Notes: generated by a model not told the origin, from the sequence alone. 64,000 nt of DNA from Neobacillus cucumis (GCF_023715505.1 NZ_JAMBOH010000014.1:1-64000), one strand, 5' to 3'. Positions 1 through 9,409 are shown, counted from the stretch's first letter. A program made the numbers and translations.

Positions 1-129
1 CTTGAAGATACCCTTAAAGAGAGTAACAAAAAGATTCAAAAGTTAATTAAAAGTCAACTAGAGCAATGGATTGCGGGCTTGCCTAACTATATCAAGGCAT
101 ACCTGCCTATTTCAGTCTGCGAAAGTTGA
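1..129 (+). CDS. C-terminal end of an unidentified protein (5' partial)
   Basis: Frame 1 is open from the left window edge to a TGA at 127-129, giving 42 residues of a Lys/Glu-rich, probably helical tail (LEDTLKESNKKIQ... ending ISVCES). The start and any recognisable domain lie outside the window. I cannot name the family. A decayed fragment is equally possible, since the next gene on the same strand is a pseudogene. Confidence 0.35.
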   Translation, partial: LEDTLKESNKKIQKLIKSQLEQWIAGLPNYIKAYLPISVCES

Positions 130-430
130 GTTATTAGATATATAGAATAAAAAATCTTATGTGGAGAATGTCTGACAGAAATAAATTCACTTTATTCGCA
201 TGTATGTACTGATGGGCAACGTTTGAATTTCTTTTTTATTACTTGCCGAAAAATGTCCTCTAGAGGATAGCCCTGTTTCTTCAATATTTAAATGCACCTC
301 AGGATTAAACTCCATACTCTTCACCCAAATAGATGATTTTGTAAAATAGTTTTACGATAGGTACCTTAATTGGACTTAAGATAAGGTTTATCTAAAGAAA
401 ACGACCAGACAAATATAGCAACAACTTAAG

Positions 431-490
431 AAAAAGGAATCGGATAAAAAGGAATCTATGTCTCTTTTTATCCGATTCCCTTTCTGTCTT
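431..490. terminator. Bidirectional intrinsic terminator
   Basis: A perfect 16-bp stem (436-451 with 464-479) encloses a 12-nt loop. An A-run lies on its left and a T-rich run on its right, so it can terminate in both directions. Confidence 0.8.
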
Positions 491-523
491 TTCTTTCATA
501 GTTATATTGGGATTACCCAGTGA

Positions 524-539
524 ATGAAAGCGTTTTATA
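524..539 (+). promoter_or_regulatory. cre-like CcpA box upstream of the LysR pseudogene
   Basis: ATGAAAGCGTTTTATA fits the Bacillus cre consensus WTGNAANCGNWNNCWW except at the C near its end. It lies about 100 bp upstream of the dead LysR gene, so the lost regulator may once have been under carbon catabolite control. Confidence 0.45.
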
Positions 540-641
540 ATTAATTTAGATAATCACCATGTTAAGATTGCAGACAAACAGCTCGCTTTTGAAAATTTTT
601 TTCTGGAATCATTTTTAAAAATGATCATAGGAAGTGTTGAA

Positions 642-1524
642 ATGGATGATGAACAGCTTTTAACATTTATGACTATTTTTGATTAAATAATTATTCGCGC
701 ACCGCAGATCATTTGAATTTAACACAACCGGCAATCACTGTACGGATTCAAAAATTAGAAATCGAATCCGGATGTAAATTATTTTACCGTGACGGAAAAA
801 AGATACTGTTAACGGAGGAAGGAACAGCCCTCCTTCCATATGCTTGAAAAATATTAAACTATGTAAATGAAGCAAGACAAGTGGTTGAAGGTATTAAAAA
901 ACCAACAATTACTATTGGATTATCACCTGCTATCTCTGTTTCGATTGTTTTAGAGGCTTTATCAATGCTCCGGCAAACGAGTCAACTTTCGTTTGATCTA
1001 GTCGAAGCTGCGGACTCTGTTGAAGTTTCTAAAATGATTAGAGAAGGATCAATCGATTTCGGAATTCTAAGAGATGTAATCCCATTTACAAATCTGGAAT
1101 CTGAATAAATTTTTCGTGAAAAACTTTTTTTATTGTCGGAAAAAGCCATCCCTTAACTGGAAAAACTAAAATTTACAAAGATGATCTCATTAACCAAACG
1201 ATGATTTGCTATCGGCGGGAATCAGCTTTATGGCGAACGATTGATGAAGGATTAGTAGGTGTAAAAAATCTAAAACGAATTGAAGTCGGCGGATTTGAAA
1301 TGGTTATTTCTATGGTTAAAAATAACTGGGGTTTCAGTGTTGTACCGGAACTCATACTTGCCAATAAACCGAATAAAGATTTATGTGTCGTCCCTTTTGC
1401 TGACTTTGAGCATCTCACTTATAATGTTGTAGGAATATATAAAAAGGAGTCTCCAAAGTTAGAAAAGCTTCTTCTATTTCTACAGTCGTTTAAAACCTCT
1501 TTAAAAAAATTTCCTGATCTATAG
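642..1524 (+). pseudogene. LysR-family transcriptional regulator, multiply disrupted
   Basis: The ATG at 642 opens a LysR winged-helix N-terminus (MDDEQLLTFMTIFD), then stops. A frameshift near 684 continues into the typical recognition helix region (SRTADHLNLTQPAITV, then RIQKLE). An in-frame TGA follows near 846, then substrate-binding-domain sequence to a stop at 1108. After another frameshift the C-terminal half runs 1150-1524 (GGFEMVISMVKNNWGFSVVP is typical LysR effector-domain sequence). At least two frameshifts and two nonsense codons make it dead. Its position beside the convergent aromatic-degradation genes suggests it was their activator. That link is inference. Confidence 0.85.
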
Positions 1525-1532
1525 AACCTATA

Positions 1533-1583
1533 GGCCAAATTAAAGAACATTCCTATCAAAATGGAATGTTCTCTAATTTGGCC
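1533..1583. terminator. Hairpin between convergent genes
   Basis: A 21-bp stem with one mismatch (1533-1553 with 1563-1583) and a 9-nt loop sits exactly between the LysR remnant and the stop codon of the minus-strand decarboxylase. The T-tract is weak on both sides. Confidence 0.65.
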
Positions 1584-2617
1584 TATTCCGATTCTTTAAT
1601 AAAACTCTCTTTATTTAATCCCAGAAACTTAATCGCATTTTCTCCAAGCATTTGTTTCTTTTCCACATCCGAAACATTTTCCAACATTTCAACTATTTTC
1701 CCCGGCGGTGCTTCCCGCAACATGAATGGATAATCTGTACCCATGATAATATGATCAGCACCAAATTTTCCAAGCATAAATTGGAGATTGCACGGATCGT
1801 AAACGAGCGTATCGTAATAGAGTTTCTTCGCATAATAGCTTGGCGGCCGTTCCGTTGTGCGGATATGCGGCCATACTTCCCAGGCTTGGTCGATTCGCGG
1901 TAATAAATACGGCAGGGACCCTCCGCCATGGGCAAAGCAGATTTTTAATTTTGGAAATTTATCAAGAATACCGCTGAAGATTAGACTTCCTGCCGCAAGT
2001 GCTGTTTCGGACGGCATTCCAATCGAATACATAAAGTTATGGTTTGGCATTCTCTCTACTCCGACCGTGGCCCATGGATGAACTAAAATGGGTACATCCA
2101 TTTTTGCCGCTGCTTCCAGAAATCTTTGAATCTCTGGATCATCGAGGGTTTTTCCATTTGCGTTGCTGCCGATTTCAATCCCTTTCAGCCCCAGCTCGTT
2201 AACTGCTCTTTCCATTTCTACAATCGCCAAATCTGAATTCTGCAATGGTACGGTTCCAAGGCCGACAAAACGATCAGGATATTGGGCTACTACCGAAGCT
2301 ATAAAATCATTTTGTGCTTTCGACAGCTCTAAACACTTTTCTACATCTGCCCAATATGTAAACGTAACCGGAATCGGAGATAAAACTTGGACATTGACAC
2401 CTTCTGCATCCATTTCAGCGATGCGCTTTTCAGGATTCCAGGCATTCTCGTCGACTTTTCGGAATGACTTTCCATCCTTGTAAATTTCAGCTCCACAGCT
2501 GCACGTATGCTTTAAAATCGGAAAACGATTATCCGCATATTTTTCCGCAAAATCAGGAAAATTCTCAGGAATAATATGGGTGTGAAAGTCAACACGGAAA
2601 TTCTCACCTTTTGACAT
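1583..2617 (-). CDS. ACMSD-type amidohydrolase (carboxymuconate-semialdehyde decarboxylase)
   Basis: This 344-residue protein resembles 2-amino-3-carboxymuconate-6-semialdehyde decarboxylase along its whole length. Visible metal-site motifs of the amidohydrolase fold are HTH near residue 12, HPW near 180, FAHGGG near 230 and GTDYPF near 295. The family removes a carboxyl group from the extradiol cleavage product of a carboxylated catechol or aminophenol; NbaD (nitrobenzoate route) and PraH (protocatechuate 2,3-cleavage) are known examples. The start has an excellent AAGGAGG site. It lies 35 bp after the extradiol dioxygenase gene, as expected for the next step. The exact substrate, hydroxy or amino, cannot be read from sequence. 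Confidence 0.85.
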   Translation of the reverse strand: MSKGENFRVDFHTHIIPENFPDFAEKYADNRFPILKHTCSCGAEIYKDGKSFRKVDENAWNPEKRIAEMDAEGVNVQVLSPIPVTFTYWADVEKCLELSKAQNDFIASVVAQYPDRFVGLGTVPLQNSDLAIVEMERAVNELGLKGIEIGSNANGKTLDDPEIQRFLEAAAKMDVPILVHPWATVGVERMPNHNFMYSIGMPSETALAAGSLIFSGILDKFPKLKICFAHGGGSLPYLLPRIDQAWEVWPHIRTTERPPSYYAKKLYYDTLVYDPCNLQFMLGKFGADHIIMGTDYPFMLREAPPGKIVEMLENVSDVEKKQMLGENAIKFLGLNKESFIKESE

Positions 2618-2651
2618 GATGCTGCCTCCTTAAAGGATAATTGTTGATTGA

Positions 2652-3566
2652 TTATTGATTAACTTTTTCCAGGTCTTCCTTTATCAATTTACCAACTTTT
2701 CCCCATCCTGGTTTAGGTCTTCCTCCCCATTCATCAAGGGTATGCATGGTTGGTTCTAGACGGCGAGGCTCTCTTGGATTTTCCTCCGGAAATTCTTCCA
2801 TTCCTTGACTATACTCAATCGTTAAGCCATCAGGATCCGCAAAATATAGGAAAATGCTGCCCGATGGGTGATGTTTTCCTGGCCCAAATAGAATCGGAAC
2901 ATTGTTATCCTTTAATCTATTAACTTGAATCCCCACATCATCTACACGTTGAGCTTGATAAGCAAGGTGATTCAATTTATTTTCTTTCCCTTTTGTCAGG
3001 GCAAAATTATGGTGAAATGGAGTTCCAGCTGCCCTTAACCAGGCCCATCCCGTTTCCCTTCCTTGGATATCTGAAATGTTGAAGTTCAAAACATTCGTAA
3101 AGAAATCAAATAATTCGTCAAATTTATTAGTTTCATAAACCACATGAAGAAGTCTCGTAATTCTGGCCTTCTTAGGAACAAATGGTGTACCCATTTGCAT
3201 AATTTGCACATAGAATTCATACGTTACCCCTAAATATGGATCTTTAAAACGCAATGTTCTACCTTGGGCCAAATTTTGGCACTCCTCTGCGCTTAATTCG
3301 ACAGGATTTACACCTTGTTTCGATAAATGGTCAAACACCGCTTGAAATTGGTCTGCCTTTTCAAGCTCAAATGCTACTCTTTTTAACCCAGGTTCTTCTC
3401 CTTGTTCAAGGATTAAATTGTGATGGTCCCCGCTGCATCGAAGGTATGCCACATCAAGAACCCGTTCAACAAATTCCAAACCAACAATATTTTCATAAAA
3501 ATCTACCGATTTATTAAGATCAGTCACGCTTAACACAACATATCCCAACTTTTTATAACGAATCAT
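2652..3566 (-). CDS. Type I extradiol ring-cleavage dioxygenase (two-domain VOC)
   Basis: The 304-residue protein has two vicinal-oxygen-chelate modules, as in catechol 2,3-dioxygenase and BphC. The C-terminal module carries the Fe(II) facial triad His141 (RLLHVVYE), His200 (KLNHLAYQ) and Glu251 (LTIEYSQ), spaced as in the family. It should cleave a ring diol to a muconate semialdehyde in the cytosol. The start has an AGGAGG site. It follows the oxygenase beta gene and precedes the ACMSD-type decarboxylase, so its natural substrate probably bears a carboxyl group (inference). The C-terminus is about 40 residues longer than the metal core and rich in Pro and charged residues. Confidence 0.85.
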   Translation of the reverse strand: MIRYKKLGYVVLSVTDLNKSVDFYENIVGLEFVERVLDVAYLRCSGDHHNLILEQGEEPGLKRVAFELEKADQFQAVFDHLSKQGVNPVELSAEECQNLAQGRTLRFKDPYLGVTYEFYVQIMQMGTPFVPKKARITRLLHVVYETNKFDELFDFFTNVLNFNISDIQGRETGWAWLRAAGTPFHHNFALTKGKENKLNHLAYQAQRVDDVGIQVNRLKDNNVPILFGPGKHHPSGSIFLYFADPDGLTIEYSQGMEEFPEENPREPRRLEPTMHTLDEWGGRPKPGWGKVGKLIKEDLEKVNQ

Positions 3567-3590
3567 TCAAAAACCTCCTGTATTATAGTA

Positions 3591-3605
3591 GAGGGTCTGA
3601 CCCTC
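3591..3605. repeat. Short perfect palindrome in the oxygenase-dioxygenase gap
   Basis: GAGGGTCTGACCCTC lies between the beta-subunit stop and the dioxygenase start. The GGTCTGAC core reappears at the equivalent place in the other two degenerate copies (near 11973 and 15424). It could be an operator, a processing hairpin or part of a dispersed repeat. Confidence 0.4.
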
Positions 3606-3665
3606 ATAGCTTAACCGCGTTAATGTGTTAATTCGTATGAACCCCAATCAAAATCTGACTTCATA

Positions 3666-4145
3666 TTATAAAATGATACTTACTTTTCCGTGCGGGCGGA
3701 GACTGTCCAATTTGAGAATGACTTTCTTGGATTGAATCTTTAATTCTCCATTTTCTTTTACCAAGATGTATTCGTTGACCCCGACATAATTGTCCAGTAC
3801 TTCACGTTTCGTACGGTAGGTAGAGAAATTGCATCTGACTTTTACGGCATCCTCTTCATTATTAACGATTCTTACATTCGTCACATTGTGAAGAGTAGTG
3901 GAGTGCGGGTATTCTACATGGGCTTCTCTTTTCAGTAATCGTAATGCCCGCTGTTCTAAACGGGCACGATCATCATGAACAAAGAAAAGCGATTTTTTAA
4001 AATCCGCATCAGGATTTCCGATGGGCGGAATCACATACGTTCCATTGCTTGCGAATAATGCAGCCCACTCCTTTAACTTAAACTCATCAAGAAGCTCCCC
4101 CTCATGGAATAAAAAATCTTCAATTTCCTGACGTGTTATGTTCAT
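3666..4145 (-). CDS. Ring-hydroxylating oxygenase, beta (small) subunit
   Basis: This 159-residue protein fits the SnoaL/NTF2-like small subunit of Rieske non-heme-iron oxygenases (usual length 155-190). It shows the typical N-terminal IEDFLFHEGELLDE helix and a basic C-terminal strand (LRPHGKVSIIL). The subunit is structural and forms an alpha3beta3 hexamer. Its ATG overlaps the alpha stop codon by 4 nt (ATGA), indicating translational coupling. Two degenerate copies of this gene lie at 11991-12462 and 15491-15757. It is intact here. Confidence 0.88.
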   Translation of the reverse strand: MNITRQEIEDFLFHEGELLDEFKLKEWAALFASNGTYVIPPIGNPDADFKKSLFFVHDDRARLEQRALRLLKREAHVEYPHSTTLHNVTNVRIVNNEEDAVKVRCNFSTYRTKREVLDNYVGVNEYILVKENGELKIQSKKVILKLDSLRPHGKVSIIL

Positions 4146-5425
4146 ACTTCCACCTTCCCAGCTTCTTCTTTTTTGCTTTCAACTGCTGTCATCCGTTTAT
4201 CCCATTCACGCCAAAAGGCACGCATTTGTTCTTCATCCGTCGCTTGGGGAATTTCCCTGTTCATTCCTTTGGAAATATCATTCCATCCGACTTCTTTAGT
4301 ATTTAAAAAACCTTCCTGGCATAGTTCAAGTGCTTCATTATCATCCGGAGTCGCAAAACCGCCTGGCCCTAAAAACTCTAAGTAGCTGTCATTCCGTACC
4401 TCTCTGAAACCGTCTGTTTCATTTATAGGAGATAAAGCATAGGCGGTTACTTGCATATAACCCGGTTCAATCGGATAAAAGGTTCTGATTGCAATCGCCA
4501 TGATATCATTGATGACCAGGTTAGGGAAAATTAAAATATTACGGTTCTTTTTCGAAATGCGGTGGGCTCTTTCTTCGCCAAATTTCTCTACTAAGCGGGC
4601 ATTGATTTTGTCGATAATTTCTTTCGCCTCTTCACCGTAACCTTCAATCCATTTTCCGATTGGTCTTGGCCACGGGGCATAATATTCCATTACGGCATGT
4701 CCATTCCCCAGAGCGCGTGCTTCCCCTGCAAGACTGTCTTTTTCCATTATTCCGCCGCGGGTCGCAACAATATCAAAATAGGTTTTATGGGTTGGTACCC
4801 CGTGGTATAAATCAAAACTATTTTCACAAAGTAATTTCCAGTTCGCTCGTACGCTATATTCCTGGGGATCCTGCAAAACTTCCATTCCAACTTCTGTTTG
4901 ATCTGCCACCAAGTCGAGATACTCTTTGGCACCTGCCAGGTATTCCTCTAATGATATGGCGTTGTCATCAAAGTTAACGAATACGAAACCGCGGTAACTT
5001 TCAAGTCGTTTGACAGCCAGCATATTTTTGGAGCCATCGCAGTTATGGTCTTCCAAGAAACCAAATTTATCAGGTAATCCGACTAATTCCCCTTGCGTAT
5101 TAAAGCTCCACGCATGATAGAAGCAGCGGAATACTTTTGAGTTTCCTTTTCCTTCACGGCATACGAGCGCACCCCGGTGTGGACAAGAATTATATAATGC
5201 CCTTATCACCCCATCATTGCCGCGGGTAAATAAAAGGTTTCGTCCACCAACTTTTCTTCTATGAAAATCGCCTTTATTCGGTACTTCTGATTCATGCCCG
5301 ATATATAACCAGCATTTATTAAAAATCTCATTGCGTTCGACTTCTAAAATTTCCCGATCAATAAAAACTTCACGATTTACTTTGAATAAACACTTCTGTT
5401 GATCTTCCTTAAGATAATTGCTCAT
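4142..5425 (-). CDS. Ring-hydroxylating oxygenase, alpha (Rieske) subunit
   Basis: Starting at 5425 the protein has 427 residues. This ATG is preceded by AGGGGGAGA at proper spacing; an in-frame ATG 45 nt upstream lacks a good site. The Rieske [2Fe-2S] ligands are Cys81, His83, Cys101 and His104. The mononuclear iron motif D-x2-H-x4-H is Asp205, His208 and His213. Together with the beta subunit it should add O2 to an aromatic ring to give a cis-diol, taking electrons from a reductase and ferredoxin, neither of which is encoded in this window. The substrate is not determined. The downstream decarboxylase favours an aromatic carboxylate. A 3' fragment of a second copy lies at 12459-12703. Confidence 0.9.
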   Translation of the reverse strand: MSNYLKEDQQKCLFKVNREVFIDREILEVERNEIFNKCWLYIGHESEVPNKGDFHRRKVGGRNLLFTRGNDGVIRALYNSCPHRGALVCREGKGNSKVFRCFYHAWSFNTQGELVGLPDKFGFLEDHNCDGSKNMLAVKRLESYRGFVFVNFDDNAISLEEYLAGAKEYLDLVADQTEVGMEVLQDPQEYSVRANWKLLCENSFDLYHGVPTHKTYFDIVATRGGIMEKDSLAGEARALGNGHAVMEYYAPWPRPIGKWIEGYGEEAKEIIDKINARLVEKFGEERAHRISKKNRNILIFPNLVINDIMAIAIRTFYPIEPGYMQVTAYALSPINETDGFREVRNDSYLEFLGPGGFATPDDNEALELCQEGFLNTKEVGWNDISKGMNREIPQATDEEQMRAFWREWDKRMTAVESKKEEAGKVEV

Positions 5426-5518
5426 TGGCTCTCCCCCTAAATAAGTTTTTTTAGTAAACCTGCTCATCATTTGTGTCAGTTCTGAAAGAGGTTTTAGAAA
5501 ACCTTAAAATCATTTTTA

Positions 5519-6284
5519 TTACATCCTGCTTCCGCCATTTACACTAATCACTTGGCCCGTAATAAAAGTAGCCTTATCGGAAGCAAGGAATACGACGGCA
5601 TCCGCCACCTCTTCCGGATAGGCCCCTCTTACTTTTGGAATGATGTTAATATAGCGATCTACCCCGTCTCTCTCTTTCTGATCTCATCCAGCACTTCCCC
5701 CTCTACTGCCGGGGGAGCGATGACATTCGCGGTAATATTATTTTTGGCGAATTCTCTTCCTATTCCGGAAACAATGGCATGGACCCCGCCCTTTGCAGTA
5801 TTATAGGCTGCATGGTCCGATAAACCATTTCGGACAGAATCTGCTCCTATGTTAATAATCCGTCCGTAATTTTGTTTCACCATATGCGGCAAAACTCAAC
5901 ATGACCACGTGGTCCAGAGGTTGCGGTCGATTGTCGTTTTTAAGGTTTCCGGTGTTTGTTCAAAGAACGGGAGAATCACGCTCCGCCGGCATTATTGACA
6001 AGAATGTCGATTTTGTCCCATTTATGTATGGCTTTTTCAACCATCTGGATAACATTTTCATCTTTTGATAAATCACCAATAAAGTAGTCTGTTTCCCGCC
6101 CTGTTAATTGGGCCACTTCCTCGGCGACTTTCCTCGTACGTTCCGGATTGGTTCCTGTAACCAATACAGTCGCACCTGCTTGTGATAAACCATTTGCATC
6201 CGCTTTCCCAATTGTGAAGAACCTGTTACATGGCTACTCTCCCTTCCAAAAGATAGGCTTGTGATTGACTCGACGACTCGACAT
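5519..6284 (-). pseudogene. SDR-family (cis-dihydrodiol) dehydrogenase, broken
   Basis: Pieces of one short-chain dehydrogenase lie in successive frames. They are a VTGSS fragment near 6215, NPERTRKVAEEVAQLTGRET through DILVNNAGGA (5976-6164), then VKQNYGRIINIGADSVRNG and the AAYNTAKGG active-site region (5659-5892), and finally a C-terminal SVNGGSRM in another frame ending at 5521. The catalytic Tyr/Lys (YNTAK) is still readable, but several indels disrupt it. The gene directly precedes the oxygenase alpha gene, the usual place for a cis-dihydrodiol dehydrogenase. A partial copy at 15763-16241 is also dead, so the window has no intact version. Confidence 0.85.
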
Positions 6285-6755
6285 GCTAATATCTATCACC
6301 TCTTTTCCTTGTAATCTCTTTTTTGGTTTGTAAAGAAAATGGTCTGTTTCCTTTTTGTCGTCACAATCAAATACACAAAAACTAACATCGATCCGTATAC
6401 CTCAACTAAATGTAACCGCATCCAAAACTTAACTCAGTGTGCTTAAGTAAACAGCGTTTAATGCATTTTTCAAGATAATATCTGAACATATTGACATTTA
6501 AAAATATCAGAATATTATCTTAATTGATTTAATTTTAAATCTTTTTTTTGTGAAAATCTAATCGAAATATTCTTACTTTAAGTGACTAAATTCAAGATTT
6601 TATTTATATATAGATAATTATGGATACTCTGTTAATTCGTTTGCAAAGAGATGATTTAAGAGGAATAATTATATATATCCTTTTTCCTGAGTAAATTTTA
6701 AAGACATTTAAATGGTCATGACATAATAAAAAAAGGTAAGGGGAGCTCAAAATTA
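6285..6755 (-). promoter_or_regulatory. Upstream control region of the oxygenase operon, present three times
   Basis: No gene is supported here. The stretch contains an imperfect dyad (GATAATATTCTGA near 6510-6522 and TCAGATATTATC near 6474-6485, on the minus strand). AT-rich flanks follow it toward the SDR start. The same stretch recurs at 12704-13015 and 16242-16650, always upstream of an oxygenase/SDR remnant. I therefore read it as the ancestral promoter/operator region carried along with each duplication. Confidence 0.5.
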
Positions 6756-6903
6756 TAAAAGGAATTTGTTTTTGATAATCTAGATTTGAGGTACTTTTAT
6801 ACGATTTGATCACATAAAAAATGAGCCACATGATTTCCAATTCTATTAACCTCTCTTATGATAAGAAGTGACTATACTTTCTTCATATGAGAGGAAGAAC
6901 AGG

Positions 6904-7150
6904 ATGATCGAAATGGCTCAATTTCATAATATCAAAATTCTTAAAAGAGGTTGAAGGTTTATTGCAAAGGCAAATTGCGCCAAAACTTGGAATTTCACGT
7001 AACACTGTTAGCAAATATCTTAAAAATGATACGTTATGATAACTACGAATCTAGAATTTACGGAATGGACGTCTATATTTGGAGATAAAAAAATGACTGC
7101 AGCACTTCTAAATCGACTAACCAACTCTGATATAATCTATTTTCTAAAAT
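6904..7150 (+). mobile_element. IS21-family remnant (istA head joined to istB tail)
   Basis: The ATG at 6904 opens MIEMAQFHNIKIL, the usual IstA beginning. After a frameshift come QRQIAPKLGISRNTV and SKYLK, the IstA helix-turn-helix. It stops at 7039. Overlapping from 7036 is EFTEWTSIFGDKKMTAALLN, the conserved C-terminus of the IstB helper ATPase. Roughly 1.9 kb of a normal IS21 element is missing between them, so this is an internal-deletion derivative. Confidence 0.7.
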
Positions 7151-7195
7151 CACTTGAAAAATTAAAAGTTACCTCCGCTCCGAAAAGAGAACCCG

Positions 7196-7369
7196 TTACT
7201 TTTCCTCCTGGCTCCTATTTGTTGAAACTGAATGAATTACATAATAGAATCCTAAAATACTTTCAATTTCTCCTATGTCTAAATATTCATCTGATGAATC
7301 TTTAAGCACTATCTGTGCATCTTGAATATCCAATTTCTCTAGTTTTTCAATGAGTTCAGATACTGTCAT
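7196..7369 (-). CDS. Small hypothetical protein (57 aa)
   Basis: The ATG at 7369 is preceded by GGAGG at about 9 nt. The frame runs 57 codons (MTVSELIEKLEKLDIQDAQI...) to a TAA at 7196. It is acidic, has no Cys and no membrane segment. The opening resembles short phage- or island-borne proteins beginning MTVxELIExL, but I cannot assign a function. It sits next to the IS21 remnant. Confidence 0.5.
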   Translation of the reverse strand: MTVSELIEKLEKLDIQDAQIVLKDSSDEYLDIGEIESILGFYYVIHSVSTNRSQEEK

Positions 7370-7785
7370 TTTTTATTTTCCTCCATATTTATTTTATAAA
7401 ATAATAATACCCAGACTCTATTTATCGTATAAATTACCTTTAGAAATCAAACAGGAGTCTGCACTTTATTTATGTTTGGACAATTTATTACAAAACAAGG
7501 TAAACAAGTTCATCGTCAATTTAGAAAAGCTACAAATGCAAAACATATTTTTCCTAATTATGATAGTTTAAGAAAAAATATCTTTCAAATTAATATAAAT
7601 ATCCCCTACAGTCAATATGTTATTCCCTTTTAATTTTAGGAAATATATAATTTTAGACCTGATAAAATAGTCCATCGTACTTCTATTAAATACTCCTAAT
7701 TGGTATATTAAAATATCTTCCTAATCAACGCCAAGCACTCCAACTACGTTGCAAATGCCACTCGCTCGATTTCACCTGGTTTCAC
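7370..7785. other. AT-rich stretch without recognised content
   Basis: I see no gene, strong hairpin or repeat here. Short frames on the plus strand lack ribosome binding sites and family resemblance. Confidence 0.5.
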
Positions 7786-8013
7786 TTAATTGTTGAGCTG
7801 ATGCGTAAGAGGATCCAAGTATTGAACACGACCAGTTATATCCATAATAAAGCCGTCAGTCCAAACGCTAATGATAAGCCATAATTTTCCCTGTTCTGGC
7901 ATGAAATTATTTAATGGATCCCTGCATGAATGGCTCTTGCATACGTAAAAAATACCATTTCCGCTCGTATCATGGCTATTGAGTTTGCACCTGGAAAATA
8001 GACCTGAAAACAA
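7786..8013 (-). pseudogene. YolD-like protein remnant
   Basis: The C-terminal part (LIISVWTDGFIMDITGRVQY followed by LDPLTHQ) matches the YolD-like fold signature dG-ike-itGrI-kiDp. The N-terminal part does not look like YolD and is Cys-rich, probably through a frameshift. YolD-like proteins usually accompany a Y-family polymerase (UvrX/DinB type), which is absent here. Likely a fragment. Confidence 0.4.
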
Positions 8014-8372
8014 TGGTTATCATGATAAAAAAATTCGTTAATGTAACGATTAAATCAGACAGATATAAAAAATACCAATTCAACAAGATGAATGGGTATG
8101 CCTTTAAATCTATTTCTACTATGGCTAATCATAACGATATAAGTGAATAACAATAAGAGGTGTAGCGAACCTCCCTTAAGGGGGAGTCAGTACCTCAGGT
8201 ATATCGACAAACTCGAATATTTTCGAATTTGTCGACAGTATGAACTCCCTTTCAAAAAATATAGTGAGTTTTAGTTTTTTATTTCTAAAGTTGTGAAAAA
8301 ATTACCTTTATAAAAACAACTAATAGTTTGTTAATTTTCTAGAATACAGTTACTAGACTCATGCTTATTCGT
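8014..8372. other. Gap with a hairpin and a doubtful 45-codon frame
   Basis: A plus-strand frame 8013-8150 (45 aa, Lys/Asn-rich) has no clear ribosome site and I do not call it a gene. A hairpin with arms TCGACAAA and TTTGTCGA spans about 8204-8234. It sits downstream of the tautomerase gene and could end that operon, although its T-tract is poor. Confidence 0.4.
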
Positions 8373-8561
8373 TTATTTTCTATTAGAAACCGGTACACCG
8401 GCAACTCCCCAATGAGTTTTTGGCATTTCATTAACCAATACTCGAACGCTAGTTTTTGGTACAACTAATGTTTCAACAACAGTATCAGTAATATTTTCAA
8501 TTAATGCTTTTATTTTTTCAGGTGGTCTGCCCTCCATAATATTTACTTGAATAAGTGGCAT
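8373..8561 (-). CDS. dmpI: 4-oxalocrotonate tautomerase
   Basis: This 62-residue protein has the usual 4-OT length and layout. Pro follows the initiator Met and becomes the catalytic Pro1 after Met removal. Arg11 and Arg39 (mature numbering) are both present (MEGRPPEK and SVRVLVNE). It interconverts 2-hydroxymuconate and 2-oxo-3-hexenedioate in the meta-cleavage pathway. It is the last gene after decarboxylase and hydratase and has an AAAGGGGA site. The symbol is used by homology to the phenol dmp pathway. Confidence 0.9.
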   Translation of the reverse strand: MPLIQVNIMEGRPPEKIKALIENITDTVVETLVVPKTSVRVLVNEMPKTHWGVAGVPVSNRK

Positions 8562-8620
8562 GATAATTCCCCTTTCATAAATTATATTTTCCTATTGTAA
8601 TATGTTTTAAAATTGCTGAT

Positions 8621-9409
8621 TTATTTACCAACAGAGAAAGTTACTTCGCCCAGGCCATCAAATTTACCTGAAACAACGTCGCCAACTTTTAACAATATTG
8701 CACTTGTTAAGGCTCCCGATAATATGATTTGGCCTTTTTTAATTTTATCTCCTTTTCTGGCGAGCATGTTTGCCAATACTGCAATGGCATTGGCAGGATG
8801 TCCTAAAACGGCAGCTCCAGCGCCCAATTCTTTAATTTGGCCATTAATCGATAAAGTTGCCCCTACTAATTCAAGTTCAAAGTCATTTGGTTTTCGAAGT
8901 GTATTACCGAATACGACCCTTGAAGTAGATGCATTATCAGCAATTACATCTGTGTGGGTAAAGTTAAAATTCTCATAACGGCTATCAATAATTTCGAGTG
9001 CAGGTAAAACATACTCTGTTTTAGCTAACACTTGTGAGCCGGTAATTCCTGGTCCTTCAATATCATCGCCAATCAAAAACGCAATTTCTGCTTCCACTTT
9101 TGGATGGATCAGTTCAGAAAATGGAAGAACACCAGCGTTATCGATCAACATATAATCAAACACATATCCATAAATTGGCTCAGTAACGCCCATTTGTTCC
9201 CACTTCGCCTTGCTTGTTAATCCCATCTTAGGGCCAATGATTCTTCGGCCCTCGTCTAATTTTTTTTGAACAAGCAGTTCCTGTGCTTGATAAGCTTCCT
9301 CAACTGTTAAATCAGATTTAAACGTCTTAGTTACCTTTACAACTTCACGTTTTTCTACTTCCGCAGCAACTAAGTAATCAGCAATTTGTTTAATAATATC
9401 ACTTGCCAT
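8621..9409 (-). CDS. dmpH: 4-oxalocrotonate decarboxylase
   Basis: This 262-residue protein belongs to the fumarylacetoacetase-like hydratase/decarboxylase family. It is closer to DmpH/XylI than to the hydratase: it has GLTSKAKWEQMGVTEPIYG, LIHPKVEAEI, YVLPALEIIDSRYENF and ELGAGAAVLGHPA, all decarboxylase-type signatures. It converts 2-oxo-3-hexenedioate to 2-oxopent-4-enoate and normally forms a complex with the hydratase encoded just upstream (44 bp away). The AAAGGAGG site supports the ATG. Confidence 0.9.
   Translation of the reverse strand: MASDIIKQIADYLVAAEVEKREVVKVTKTFKSDLTVEEAYQAQELLVQKKLDEGRRIIGPKMGLTSKAKWEQMGVTEPIYGYVFDYMLIDNAGVLPFSELIHPKVEAEIAFLIGDDIEGPGITGSQVLAKTEYVLPALEIIDSRYENFNFTHTDVIADNASTSRVVFGNTLRKPNDFELELVGATLSINGQIKELGAGAAVLGHPANAIAVLANMLARKGDKIKKGQIILSGALTSAILLKVGDVVSGKFDGLGEVTFSVGK

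Larger units (their letters stand above)
130..641. other. Intergenic stretch before the LysR pseudogene
   Basis: No credible gene is seen. The stretch holds a strong bidirectional hairpin (436-479) and a cre-like box (524-539), both listed separately. Confidence 0.6.

Noticed and set aside
6604..6840. 78-codon minus-strand frame
   Set aside because: AT-rich low-complexity translation without a ribosome site or family resemblance. It lies in the upstream region shared by the degenerate copies, where the frame is not conserved.
7350..7571. 73-codon plus-strand frame
   Set aside because: No ribosome site, Leu/Tyr/Phe-rich AT-driven composition, and it overlaps the start of the better supported 57-aa minus-strand gene.
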